DNA from: Lutraria lutraria
Taxonomy: Eukaryota > Mollusca > Bivalvia > Venerida > Mactridae
NCBI GenBank assembly: GCA_964023205.1
Contig: OZ026840.1
Location: forward strand, 15,356,454 to 15,420,453
DNA length: 64,000 bases
Direction: 5' to 3'
Shown piece by piece: positions 25,580-40,100 of this stretch (position 1 is the stretch's first letter; each line of letters begins with the position of its first letter). The position numbers were made by a program, and so were the translations under genes. The notes below the pieces were generated by a model that worked only from the letters and a program-made list of their open reading frames with translations, was not told the DNA's origin and made no database searches.

Positions 25580-26075
25580 AATAATATTAAATCCTTATAT
25601 TTACAATTGTTCCTTTCTTTTCTTGTATAAATCATTTTTGATAGTGTGAAAACACTGATAATTCGTGTTATTAGGGGACAACATTAACCTTTATTATACC
25701 TCACGTGATTAATTTACTCTATAGTCTTACGTGACGTCAGAGGGTGACAATCTGTAATGTCACCCTCTGACATTACATTTCGGCCCGCTTGCCATAACGA
25801 AACTGCCCTCACGCGCTCACGCGATTTTACCGGGTGTCGTATTTTATTCAATCTCTGTTGTATCGAATACTAACCGTGTCTAGACACTTTAGGCACTTAG
25901 TAGAATATACTTGTAGTTTGACATCCGGTTTTGCAGTAGACATTTTGACAGCAAAAGTAACTATGGTGTCAGACAGAAGCTTCGTTTCAATTTCTATTAT
26001 AGTTTTCGTTATATTTGTTAACATGTTTGTTGCATTTAGTGTCTTTCTTAAAAAAATTTTGTTCGGTATAATAAA

Positions 26076-26220
26076 ATAAATATCACATCCCACATAGGGT
26101 GATAGAACGTAATGTTCACCCTTGACAAAGTAATGTCAACCTCGGCTAAAGCCTCGGTCGACATTACTTGTCTCGGGTGAACATTACGTTCTATCACCCT
26201 ATGTGGGATGTGGTATTTAT
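26076..26220. repeat. 145-bp long palindrome
   Basis: The 46-bp arms (ATAAATATCACATCCCACAT... and its complement) differ at one base. The loop is itself palindromic (AAGTAATGTCAACCTCGGC / GCCTCGGTCGACATTACTT), so the structure folds almost to its centre. A smaller hairpin with related words, GTCAGAGGGTGACA / TGTCACCCTCTGAC, lies at about 25735-25770. Confidence 0.85.
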
Positions 26221-26964
26221 ATAGTAGTAAATTCGGAATCGGGAACAGCTAATAAATACTAGTAATTAAACGCCCAAGATACGGATAAAATTTAAGTGTG
26301 GTTAGGATTTTTAGTATTCCTGTAAAGTACGTTTTGCGAATTATTTTTTATGAGTAGATTAATAAGTAATTTCATAGATAGACATGAATGTTTTTGTGAT
26401 TATAACCGTATTGAAAATCTATGTTTTACGAATAAATTTACGATGGTTTAATGCCTGTATCAAGTTAAATTAGTCATTGTTTAACATAAGATTCATAATT
26501 ATAAGTACATGTATAATGTTCTCTATTACTACATTTCGCAGAATTATGTAACTATAGTTATATGAGGTCCATTTAATTAACCAGGGTAATCCTTAACAGG
26601 TCCGTAGGATCCGGCCCCGTGGGCTTAGCCCCCCCCCCCTCCGAATAGTTTCCGCTCTGTAATGACAGGGGCTATATATTTTTCTTGCCCCCCACCCCCG
26701 TCCAATCTTAAATTGCTTCGTACGGGCCTGTATTCCGACTTTAAAGACGTTTGTTACAGTTTTCATAGTTTGCACATATACACATAGGAAAACTGAAAAC
26801 TTTTTAAAAAAATTAATCTTGGTCAAAATGCGAACTGATTTCATGCAATTCCATTTAGTATTGTATACCCCTTTACTTCAGCTTTCTTTAGCTGGTTGAA
26901 GTAAAGAGACTCAACATTTTTCAAAAATATGTCATTTTTAAAAAAGAAAATTGGTAGATATTGG

Positions 26965-27469
26965 CAAGGACTTATATACATACATGGATTCGCAACTTCC
27001 GTATTAACAGTTTAAAGTAATCAAATCCCGCGATAATAAGACGTGAATCAACGGGAATACAAGCTATTGTTTACAAAAGCGAAAATACGAAAAAATCCGT
27101 GATATCCGAATGATAATAACAGCGAAAATATCCGTGGTATTCCGAATGTTTAATCTCGGAGACGAAAGGATTATAATAGATGTCCGCCATCTTGGAATTT
27201 AAAATGTTCGACTGATGCCTTTTTCGATGCTTATACTTAGACTTTGTGGATTATAAATGTATCTCAATATCTTTAAGGAATTTGTTGCATCCTTTACTAA
27301 TTTCCCGTGCCCAATTGCCAGAGTTTTATTAGTATAATCAAATTCGTAAACACCCAAATACAGCTGTCGGACATTGCCGAGTATATAGCAATGCATTGTG
27401 GGATCGCCGAACGATATCGTTTGATCTATTTTTAGCAGTTGCGAATCCATGTATGTATATAAGTCCTTG
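26965..27469. mobile_element. 505-bp element with perfect 33-bp inverted ends
   Basis: Both ends carry the identical 33-bp inverted sequence starting CAAGGACTTATATACATACA. They are flanked by the direct repeat ATATTGG (26958-26964, 27470-27476). It is non-coding; the open frames inside are short. Identical ends imply recent activity. Confidence 0.85.
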
Positions 27470-28195
27470 ATATTGGTTAAAGTAATGAAAAAAAAAACAC
27501 TCATTATCAAGGACCTTTAAGTCCTTGTCATTACCAATTCTTGAAATTTTGGACAATGACTTGAAAAGAAGTAGGCTTCATAAAAGGAAACTATAAATAA
27601 GTCCATGTCTATCGTCACTGTGGATTATCTGCCTTTATATTGACCTAAAATCAGCCAAAAATTCAAATTCAAGGGCAGATAACTAAAAAAAGTTCATCAA
27701 CTCCATTTTTTCCGACTAAGATGTTTTCTGTTATAAGATGCTATGATCATGCACAGTTTTATTTTCCCTATATGTCTATGCAGAGACGTATACGCCTGAA
27801 AAAAATGGAATTTTATGAAAACACATATAATTCCCCTTACCTAACCTCAAATACCCTTCATATGTACCTCATATGACCTATGAACCAGTGATCCAATGAA
27901 GAATACCTCAGTATTGACTATATGGAATTTGTATTTACATACAATCAGCGTATATATTGTCGTTATTGGCGAATTTTCCACACAGAAGTCTTAATTGTTA
28001 TTTAAATTGGAGTTATTTTCTAGAAATAAAGATTGTTGAATAAAAGAAACAACAATAGAAAGTCTCGCATTGCATGGTGGGAAAGTCGTGCTCAGAACGA
28101 GGTAATTTAGGTCATTGGTGTATTGATTTGGAAAATAGTCGACGTCATACGAACAGATAAATTAGGATTGTTTATTTGTGAATGCGTCCCGGGGA

Positions 28196-31100
28196 ATGGA
28201 TGACAACGCAATGGGTAAGTGAAGATGTTTATAACTTTATTTTTTCTTACAGTATCAGCTGGAAAACTGTTGGATTACGATTGTAAAATCATCGAAAGCA
28301 TGACTTAACCGGGCGGTCGCCATTTTGGATCGTTTAGTGCGAATTCCTTCGTTATATAGCGGGCTGTTTGCTCGTTGAATTATATTTTACTTCATGCCAA
28401 TATTCGCTCACGTTTCGTTTTTCTGCATAGATTTTATTAATTTGTTGTGCAAGAAATATTCAGGGTTGATGTCCGATCAATCAATAGGTCATTGGGGTCG
28501 TGTTTTTGTATTGAAAATGCCCTCAGTTTGAACTGTTGAACTTCTGAACCCAAGATTTTGTTCGGATATTACGTAATAAATACTCCATTGTAACTATACA
28601 CATTTACCAAAAGGAATGTGGATTACTTTTTTCAATTTTACAACCACTGTCACGTGATTCAATCGAGGCAGTAACAAATATTGCATACAATAACTGCATT
28701 CTGATTCATATGCATGATAATCTGAAATATTTTATTTAGTTATTCTTGTCTTGATAATTTTTGGATATCTGCACACAGTCTTAGCTTCGATCGAAATTGA
28801 ATGTGATTCATCATGTTACAAGATAGTGGCAACAGCGCATGGACAAAATTAACATACTGCTTTACCATTCAGCTGTAAATGAATTATACCTACTTTAAAT
28901 TAATTAGTAATTTAGTTACAAATTACAACGCTGTTACTGTAATCTATCTTGGCAAATTTACTCAGACCCCAAAACTAATGTTTCACCAGTAAGAGTCAAT
29001 TCTGTCTTCAAGCGGAAGAGTTAAAATGAAATATGGATACTTTAAATTACAAAAAATAGTTCTCTTAATTTAAGAATGTTTTTATCATGGGACTTGAGTA
29101 AAATTTGGTTGAAAATTCTGGAAGTCTTGCTGCCTTTGAACAGTGTTGGTCATTAATATTGTAACTAGAGGATGAGAAACATGGCTCACTGATGCTCATT
29201 GATTAAGACTAATGCATTTTCTGTTCGCTAATTATTTTGAGCCCTTATGTAACTAATTATGTTTTACCAAAAGATTTCTGTGCTAAGTGTTTGCGTTAAC
29301 ATTGTTCGAGTTTCTAATCAACTCAAGAGCCATTTATTGTCTCAAACATATATGATAGAAAGTTTCCGTTGGTTAAATTAATCATAATTTAGATATCACC
29401 ATCATATGAAATGTATATAATATATTATATGTATTAAAGAAACTTTAATCATGGTTTGACATGAACTTTTTAGCTCACCTGATTCATCAGGTGAGCTTTA
29501 TGGATCGGTGAATGTCCGGCGTCCGTCGTCCGTCCACAATTAGTTTGTTTACACTCTAGCAACCGCAACTCTTTACGAATCTTGATTAAACTTGCGCACA
29601 ATGTATATGGCCACAATGTCTCGGCTAAGTTCGATTATGGGCAAAATCTGATAATAACTTCTAGAGTTGTGGGCCCTTGAATTACAAAATTTGCTATATT
29701 CAGCTTGTTTACACTCTAGCGCCTTCATTTATTCACCAATCCTGATCATATTTTCAGTAAATGTGTATAACCAAAAGATCTTGGACAAGTTCAATTATGG
29801 GCAATATCGGACCAGAACTTCAAGAGTTATGGGCCTTTGACTTAGAAAATTTATTATATTTTAGCTTGTTACTCTCTAGCACCTACATTTATTCACCGAT
29901 CCTAATAATATTTTCAGTAAATGTGTATAACCAAAAGATCTTGGACAAGTTTGATTATGGATGGAATCAGACCCAAACTTCAAGAGTTATGGGCCCTTGA
30001 TTTGAAAATTTGCTATATTTTAGCTTGTTTACACACTAGCGCCTTCATTTATACACCAATCCTAATAATATTTTCAGTAAATGAGTAATAACCAAAAGAT
30101 CTCGAACAAGTTTGATTATGGGCGGAATCGGACCACATCTTCAAGAGTTATGGGCCCTTGGCTTAGCAAATTTGCTATATTTTAGCTTGTTTACACTCTA
30201 GCGCCTTCATTTATTCACCAATCCTAATCATATTTACAATGAATGTGTATTACCTTATGGTTTTGGACATGTTAAGTTATGTTCTGTTGCAGAAAGAAAA
30301 TTTGATCATCCAAAAAACCCGTTAACATTTGGTCCGGTAAAAGTTCATTCAGTGTGGTGTGCTAATTTCGCAGACTGAGAGATTATTTTGTTGGATTTGT
30401 TGCTTTTCTGTTATCTTTGTTTGGCAGAAAATTGAATTTTTAAGCATTATTTTATGCATAATGATATAAAATAAGCTTTTCAATATCAAATTATGATATC
30501 TGCTTTAATCTTTTTTCAGAATCTCTAGATAGTAGTGTTAGTAGTGGACCAGGTATGTCTATGGGTATGGATTTAGGAGGAATGGGTATGACCAGCCCCA
30601 TCTCATCAGTGGGCTCTTTATCGCCCGGAATGTCATCTCCGGATATCAAACCCGATATATCCTCACTGGCTGTGACCTCTCCACCAGGGTCGTACTTCAG
30701 TTATGGAATGCACCAGGGCATGACCACCGTTCAGTCTGGATCCATTCACTCGCCACCTTTACATTCACCATCTTCATCTGTTGCATCACCATCAATGATG
30801 TCTATCGGCTCTCCAGGCTCTGTTGGCTCACCACCTAATCCACATATGCCCCACACAACACTTAGCAACAAGCATATCTGTGCTATTTGTGGTGATAGGG
30901 CATCTGGAAAGCACTATGGAGTTTACAGGTTAGTTTATACCAAACGATTATTAATTTATTATTATTATCCTTAAGAATGTTGGTCTGAGGAAGCTCAGTA
31001 AACACACATGCAAGTAAAATACTAGATACCAATTGAGGCCTCATTAGACTTATTTCTAGCTGATTGCGAAGTGCCGGCCCAAGGACTTATCCGATAGATT

Positions 31101-34100
31101 GTTTGTTGGTCCAATAAAGAATGTTATCTGACCGACTGTCCAACAACTGATTTACCTAATATATATGCATTCATACTTGTTTACTTCTTTCGGTCCGACA
31201 GAATTTTCAAGCTTGTCAGACCGAATGTCCGACAGAATTTTTGCCTTTCATGAAGTCGGTTTTTGGATGATAATCAAAATCAGTTCCTGCCAATTGCAGA
31301 TATGTCCAATGTGTTCATGTTAATTTGCATTAATTTCAGTTGTGAAGGGTGCAAGGGCTTTTTCAAACGTACAGTGAGAAAAGATCTAACATACGCTTGT
31401 CGTGATGATAGAAACTGTATGATAGACAAAAGACAAAGAAATAGATGTCAGTATTGTAGATATATGAAGTGTCTGTCAATGGGAATGAAACGAGAAGGTA
31501 AGTCATGTGACTTTGTGTGGTCAGCTGAAAAAAGAGGTTTAGTGTTCAATAAAAATCTCATTGTGAAATGAATTATTTTCATATTAATATTTATATCAAG
31601 TCTTGTGACTCAGTATAATCCTTTTGCACCGGTATTGGTTTTGCTTAGTTCTAGCAATGTTAAGCAGTAATGATAGAACTATATGATTTTGTCTCTTGAA
31701 TATATTGTACTGCTGTAATTGGAGTTAAGGTACAGACGTAACAATATTCCGGATATATCTGGAAGTCTGTCCTGAAAGAGCTATGATTTCTGAGCAAAAT
31801 AAAAGTTATTTGATAAAAACATCTCATTAGATAGCAAAGTTATGATCAATGAAATCTGCTCTGAAGGATTTTCTTTAATACTGACTGAGTTAAATACAGA
31901 AACAATGTGGTTGAAGGCCTCTTGTTTGGCAAAAATGGTCGGCCATAAATGTATGATTTTCAAGATTTTTAATTTGGCTCTGTTGTCTTTTCTGACTGTA
32001 GTAATCATTACCACTCAGTTTAGGGTCAACTTGCGAGGTATTATTTCAGTTCATTATTACAATTTGAAGTTTATATACCGGTACATTGTACATCATTTCT
32101 GCTTTCATCCAAACAATATAGGGTTTAAAGGTTGACATACCTTTATTTTCAAATATATATTTTGGCTAATAGAAAAATAATTCATGTGAAAATGACGGCA
32201 AGAAAAAATAGTGTCAGTCTAATTAATGGAAAATATGGACTTTTTTTTTATTTCCTACAAAATATTTATGGCTGGACCTACATCAGGGAAATGCTCAATC
32301 AACCTATCATTGTCCTGTAACATTATTGTTGAATCGCAGGGCCCTAGCTGCACTTTAAGGGAAGGTGCCCGGGGCCCTCAGGTAGCGGAATTTCACGTCA
32401 TTTTGAGGAAAAAGGGGAATTTCTGGGGATTTTTTTCAACTGCTTTATAACCCTGCAATAAGCATTTTTATCTTAAAATGGCTGAATTTAAATATATTAC
32501 ATTACATACATTAATATACAATTAAGCAAAAGAAAGGGCTAGTGTGCATTCCATAAAAAATAAAGGAAACCCCTACTAGAAATATAATCACTTCTGTTAA
32601 TTTAATGGGCAGCTTGAATAGTTGCTGCACATCCTTAAAACACTCTGAAATTTCACAGAATTTTAGTGTCCAGAAGTTACCACTTAGTACGGTAGTGTTG
32701 GCTACATCAGGATATTTTCATGAAATGGTGAAAACTGTGGGCTTTGGTAAAAATGGGAAAAATCACTTGAAAAAGAGGCAATTTTTGGGGAAAAATTCAC
32801 TGTACAAATAGGGGAACTTTATAATTTTGGGAAAATATAGCTTGTTTTTCTAGGGAAGACACCTTCACTTTCTTAGAAACAATACAACCATGGACATGTT
32901 GAAATTTAATTCATGGATTATGAAATATTAACAGATTGTCATGATTTCCTATTTTCAACGAAACAGATGAGGCATTAATAGCGAAGGTGTGTTTAATAGA
33001 GAAAATTTGGTTTATCCAGGGGAGGGGTGTTTAAACTTTAATAGAGAATATTTTGTTTTCTATGGAGGGGGAATTCAATAGAGAATATTTGGTTTGTCCA
33101 GGAAAGGGGCATTTATTAGAGAATATATGGTTTGGCCAGAAGATTTCTTCATATTCTCTGCTGTTGTTTTATCACCAAGAAAGTAGCTAATTTTTATTAT
33201 CAGGAAATAGTGAGTGTTAGCACCAACAATAACAACAAAAGTCAATGACTTCCAATTCATTACTTGCCTATTTTTGTATGAACTCTTAGAATTGAATTGA
33301 TGTAAGGTTGTACTGAGTTCATTGACTGGTCAGACTAAAGGATAACAGCTTGCCTTAGCTAAGAGATGGTTTGATGTCATTAGATTACAAGGATACTATT
33401 TGATATATATGTTTATTGGTTAATTCCAGTATGGATTTCTGGCCTCAAATCATTGTCCTTACTTCAACCCTCAGTCAGACTCCAGCTGTAAACAAGGGTC
33501 AATGAAAAGGGTCTGTATGGCTTCAGCCCCTTCAAGCTACTTTAGGGGAACCAGGAAGGGGTATGCTGCCCTTTAGAGGTGGACTTTTTTTAAAACGGCG
33601 GGGTATTTTATAACAAAAGAGAAACTCATTTTTACTTTAATACACATACTTAACATGAATAAATGATCAAGTATGAAAGATCACCAGTTTTTTTTTGGGG
33701 GGGGGGACATATATGTATGTTCTTTATTTGTGATGCAGTGATCACAGTTAGATTCCCAGTTGCGGCACCTATGAAAATTTGACAAATATATTAATTCATC
33801 TCCAGATACGGAGGAGTTGATGGCTCCTTAAGGAAAGGTAAACTGGTTACTTGAACTGGCCACCATATGCAATATCTTGAAAAATAAACAAATTACATGT
33901 GAGTGGATATATATATAATAATGGGGCTTATCAGTGACCTCTCTGTGGAGCGGAAGTCGTAAATAGAGGGTAAACATTGATCAGCTTATAGCAGTGGTGT
34001 ATAGGTTTAACATAGATTCCAATAAATATTCACTTTATTTTGGCTGGACAATATCATAAATTAAAAAGAATAATTAGTTAAAATGAAACATTAGACCAAC

Positions 34101-37100
34101 CAAATATGTTTTTATCATTTATTATTTGTTAAAAAGGGATTTTGAACAACATGAAAATAGGCGTAACTGGTGCTCTATGTTGAAAGATTTATCATGCTCT
34201 CTGAGTTAGACAGATGCATGGGTTTATCAAGGATTAGGAATTGTATTATATTATATAAAGACTAAATAATCAATTTATACAGCATTAGAACTCTAGATTA
34301 TTGTACTCAAGTAGAGGAATATTTCTTCCTTTAATCCAACAGTGTCTTGAATGTTTTAATATTGATGATTTTGTTCTGTCACTAACACTCTTGAGAGGGA
34401 CCATTCAATGGTTACAAATAGAGGCCAGAACTACAAAAATACTATTGATGAAAGAAAATGTTTTACATGTAATACTTTGGAAGATGAATACCATTTTATT
34501 ATAAAATGTTCGATGTATGAAAATTTAAGAAAAACATAATACTTTTTTTTTTGTATTATACATGTATACCAAAGACATATTGGAATATACAGAAGATTAG
34601 AACTTCTAAATTCAAACAACAAACCTATTATTAGAAACCAGGTAATACTTGTTGAAAAAAGCTTTCAAATTTAGCAAAACAATTTCAATTTCTTAATATT
34701 ATTTCATCACACTGTATAATTTAATTGATTTCATGATTTCATTTATGTCATAATGTAAAATCTTGTGTTAAATTATTTTATGTAACATACGTAAATAAGC
34801 TTAGTTCTTTTAAAATATACAATTTGGACCTTCTCCACATGTATGTGTATAAGTCCTTGATTAAAGTAATACAAAAACAGTTTTCTTTATAATTTATTCA
34901 TTCAAAGATTCATTAAAAAATAAAGTTATGAATATTGTGAGGGAGATATACCCAAATCTATACTATTTTACATGAAACATTTAAAAAACATATTTTTAAC
35001 AACTTAAAGGAACGTTCATGCTGTTTTATGCCTCATTATTGAGATGTCTTGTATACATATATACAATAAAGACAATATCAGGAATGAAATATGATCATAA
35101 CTTGTCTTCAAAGTTTATATTTAACAATACAGAGCAATATTGAACCATTTTCGTGCATTTAATTAGAAATTATGGTGTTAATCATGTGTTAAATATAAAC
35201 ATTCAAAGTATTTACTGCTTATTTCTATAGTTAACAGTGGTCAGCTGATAAGAATGTTTACCCTCTATTTCTGCAGCGCCACCTGAGGAGATAACTCTGC
35301 TGGCTTAATACTGATATCCCCCATTGTATGCCTCCAGCATTAGCTTTCTCAATGACTCCATTGATTAATCATGTTTAGTTCTAACTGTTCACATGTACAT
35401 CTAGATAATCTAAGAAATAAGAATCCAGACTTGATGTTTCAGTGTTGCCGGATATTTATTTGCTCTTCAATGTTTTCATTTACCATGATTTGTTGTTTTT
35501 CTATCAAATGTCATAGTAAAGATCTTTGTCTGGTTATTCTTACTGTACAGTGAACCTTCAGAGGTTTAATTTAGGGTCATCCATAAGAAATGTTTGTATG
35601 TAACCCTATCCAGAGAATTTTCAGTGGGTAGGTAGGTAGGTAGGAAATATTTTTTTTACAATTTACTTTTTCATTGAATCCATAATACCTGTCAAAATTC
35701 TATTTATAATAATATATTTGAAAAAAAAATTACACGAGAGATAAAAAAAGTTGGGTTGAGCCGTTTATGTGAGTACATAGCATAATCCCTAACAAAAAAT
35801 AGGTTTTAAGGATGGCCTAGACCATATTTTTGTGAAACTTTGTTGAAAAATCATGAAACACTACCTTCTGATCGAAGAGTTAACATGATGGCTTTTTAAT
35901 TTGGATACCCCCTCCCTTTTTAAGTGATAAAAAATTAAACCTGGATTAACTGTCTCCTGGTAGAAGAATGAATCATTTTGCTACCAGTAAGAGTCAATTC
36001 TATCTTCAAGCGGAAGAGTTAAAATGAAATATGGATACTCTAAATTACAAAAAATAGTTCTCTTAATTTAAGAATGTTTTTATCATGGGACTTGAGTAAA
36101 ATTTGGTTGAAAATCCTGGAAGTCTTGCTGCCTTTGAACAGTGTTGGTCATTAATATTGTAACTAGAGGATGAGAAACATGGCTCACTGATGCTCATTGA
36201 TTAAGACTAATGCATTTTCTGTTCGCTAATTTTTTTGAGCCCTTATGTAACTAATTATGTTTTACCAAAAGATTTCTGTGCTGTAATAGTGTTTGCGTTA
36301 ACATTGTTCGAGTTTCTAATCAACTCAAGTCCCATTTATTGTCTCAAACAATTAGCCTAGAACGCATTATTAACTTGATTTTTGCTTGAATAAAAGCAGT
36401 CATGAATTCAACCTGAACTGATGGCGTTTTATGCATGGAATTATTTACTGTACTAGGGCTGTCATATTGACTGGTCACATGACTGTTTTTTTTCTCTGTA
36501 TTTTGGGAATATGACCCATACCCTTGGGATTGGGAATTTTCGCGGTGTTTTAATCGAAATTTTTGCAATGTTCAACTTATTCTACTTATTCTCCCATAGA
36601 ACAGTACTGTAGCAGAATAAGGTATTTATTACCAATAGTGATGTTAATGAACTTATGAAATTATTTAATTTTTTTTTTATTATTTTCCATTGGGAATATG
36701 ACCGAATTTCGGCTATAAAATTGCCCCCAAAAAATCCCTGCATGATCTTTATCAATTTAGAACTGGAGTCAGGACCGTAAATATAAGATACATTGAAATA
36801 AGGTGCTATTATTAGGCCTGCAAATCAATGAATTTCAATATTTGTCATATCCCACTGCTTACGTACACGGGAAGGCAAGCTACCTCTGACCTTGTTACAA
36901 TGATTATGCACACTATCTAGTTATACTAGTTTACTTTAAATACCTTACAAACTTTATTTGTGTCAAGTAACTGTAAACATTGCTTATTTCTAGCCTTATT
37001 GAAGTGTTCCCCTTTATTTTTTCATGAATATTATTAGCTCGAAGAAAAAGTCGAGCTATTCTGATCACTGCACTGTCTTCGTCGTCTGCATCTGTGCAAA

Positions 37101-40100
37101 AACTTTAATGTAGCTTCTGGCTCAGAAACTATAAGAGCTATAGGTAGCAACATAAACTTTATAGGTGGATATATCTTACTGAGGCGATGAACAGAAGAGC
37201 CTTGCCAATGCTTGCGGCACCCTTGTTATATAATAATCATTACACCTCTTGAGAACATCTGCAAATTTTTGTCAATTTAATACTATAATTAATTGTACTT
37301 GATGACACATGGCACATCTTGTCCATTATGCTCATGATTCGCTATGAAACATTTAAGTCTATTGTCTGCGTTTATAATTATTTGGAACATAGTGTCGTCT
37401 GCGTTTATAATTATTTGGAACATTTGATATAATCTTAGTGTTGGAAACGTTCCAGATATTTTACTATCAAACTTGTGAACAAAAGTCTCTTAATTGAGAT
37501 ATAAATAAGACTATAATGTATGGTTTATAGCTATCATGCTATCAGTTTTTATTGTGTCATGTGTAGCAATGAATAGGTATTAATTATAATAAGGATAGAC
37601 TTTGGTCTTAGGGTGACCCCTATAATCCCTGTTGTCTATTCAATGGGATTTGACTGTTCAGTAATTAATGTAAGGAATGTGTATAGAAATTAGCGTGTGA
37701 TAGTATAGTACATTGCAAACTTTCTCATAAATGTTGAATAGATAAGAACTCTATAAAATCAGGGATTTTTGAGGGGCTATTTTATAGCCGAAATTCGGTC
37801 ATATTCCCGATGGAAAATAGTATCTTTTTTCCCAATTCACAGACCAAAGTTCCCATATCATAAGTTTATTTATATCACTATTGCTAGTAAATACCTAATT
37901 CTACTATCGTTCTATGGAAGAATAAAAAGAATGAGTTGAACTTTGTAAAATTGTAGTTATTACATTTTCCCCAATTTTGATTAAAACACAGCGAAGATTC
38001 CCATTCCCAAGGGTACGTGTCATATTCCCAAAATACTGGAAAAAATACTTGAAGTTTAAACAAGTCAAGGAAATGATAATTCATTGATTACTATGAGTAA
38101 ATAATAAATAAATGATTTCTGCCAATTTACCCGAAATATACCCGAAAGCGTATTGGGTCGTAACTGAGGTAAATTGGCGAAACTTCTTGTCCAATTATTT
38201 GTTGTTGTTCTGAGATGATACTTTTATCAAAATATTGAGACTAAAAAAGTTGAATTGTGTTATAAAAAATAATGTCTGTCTTGTCTGCTGAATCTAGAAA
38301 TTTTGTTATAAACGAAGTTTGAGAGGGGGTATATTGGAGTCTAGGGCTGTCCCGATATAGCTGCGTACCGGTACGTACCGGTACAGTGCTGAACGATATG
38401 CGTATCGTATCGGAAGGTCCCGTATCGGCCGTATCGCGGTTTTTTATTTTATATTAAAAAGTCTTAGAATCACGGTTGAACAACTGAACTAGATTTGCGA
38501 ATTTACTCTCATATCATCGTCGACAATGCTTACTCAACTAATTTCCGGGATTCCATACTCTACTTATAGACATTAGCAACGTGAGGTAAAGCTAGACAAC
38601 GAATTTGATTCCAATATTCAGATTTTGTCAAGTAGATATTGACTTATAAATTGTATTACGCCACCATGTAATGTTACAAAAAAATATGGCAGTATTTTGG
38701 TTTGCCGATTAATGATACAAAGAAGCACGTAGATGTCAACGCGATGTCAAGTATAGTGGTGGGACTAGCAACCTTAGAACACATACTTGTGTCTCGTCAT
38801 CATAACATCCAAGTTGAAGGTCTCAGAAGTTCATTATTAATTTAGTATTTTTAATCAATTTGACAACCATAACCCTGATTCTTTAAACAATTTTATATGG
38901 CTAGGTTCTATTCTTGATATAAGGCCATTTATGGGACAGAGATTAAAACTTGCTTCTGTTATAAAAACATTTCTCATAATTATTTAATTTCCATAATATC
39001 AACTAACATATGTGCATCAAATTTATGACCTTAAGTACAAGACAATTTTAGTTTTACACCTTTTTAACAGTTAATTAGGACTTTCTAGCACCAAACAAGT
39101 GTGCAGTGTTCCCAAAAAAACACTAATATTGCAAGGTTTTTCATTACTTTGAAATATTCTTATATCGTATCGTTGATATCGCATATCGCTAGTACCGTAT
39201 CGCAATACGTATTGTATCGCCTGAGATCTGTATCGGGACAGCCCTATTGGAGTCACTCTGTCGGTTGGTGGAGGTCCGTCCGTCCGCATAAAATATCAAA
39301 AGTTTGTGGAGCGAACAACTTTCACATTCTTTAAGCAATTGCAATGAAACTTGACATATGTTATCACCATGAAGTGAAGATGTGCAAGACACAATTTTCA
39401 TTCTCAGCGATTCACTCATTCCAGAGTTATGTCCCCTTGAACTCAGATAAATAGTGTAGAATGGCACTCTTAGTTTATGGAGCGAACTACTTCCACATTT
39501 TTCAAGGGATGGAATTGAAACTTAAAATATGTTATCACCATGAAGTGTACTTGTGCAAGACACAATTTTCATGCCCAGTGATCTACTCATTGCAGAGTTA
39601 TGTCCCCTTGAACTTAGCAGTATAGTGTACTATCACATTCTTAGTGTCAATGCATAGGCGGGGGTATTAGTCACCTCTGTGACAGCTCTATAGTTACTGC
39701 TTATCAATATAAAAGATTAATAAACCTTCTTATAAATGCTATTAATTTTGTTCTAAATGACCATTTTACCAACACAGTTGCGTTAATATGAGAAAAAGGG
39801 TCTTATAAATTATTATCATGTGTACTGTAGAGGGTTTTGATTGTCGATTGTTCTTAAGGCTGTATTTGATTACTACATTTGGTTGCCTTCGTTTACAGGT
39901 ATGACTTTGTATTTAGTTTTCACTAATTTATGTGAATTTTCATGTACATGTATGTGAATTTTTATTAAATGTGATGTCAATGTTAGTGGTTGTGTAATCA
40001 TACAGTAATGTCTTCTTCATGACACATATGGTTTTGTCAGGTGTTGTGGCTATCATCTGATTTAAACTTAAAAAGATGTCTGTACAACTTTGAACTTTAG

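Larger units (their letters stand above)
24810..28195. other. Spacer between the dehydrogenase and RXR start codons; no gene seen
   Basis: It contains the presumed promoters of two divergent genes, one on each side, and the transposons and palindromes listed separately. An 81-codon open frame at 25834-26079 has no recognisable family and lies beside palindromes. No TATA box stands out. AGGTCA half-sites occur at 28109 and 28486, but at a frequency expected by chance. Confidence 0.55.

Noticed and set aside
25834..26093. Two overlapping 81-codon frames on opposite strands
   Set aside because: No recognisable family, no splice context, and they end next to the palindrome.
28109..28500. AGGTCA half-sites near the RXR first exon as autoregulatory elements
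   Set aside because: Second half-sites are poor (TTGGTG, GGGTCG) and single hexamers are expected by chance at this density.
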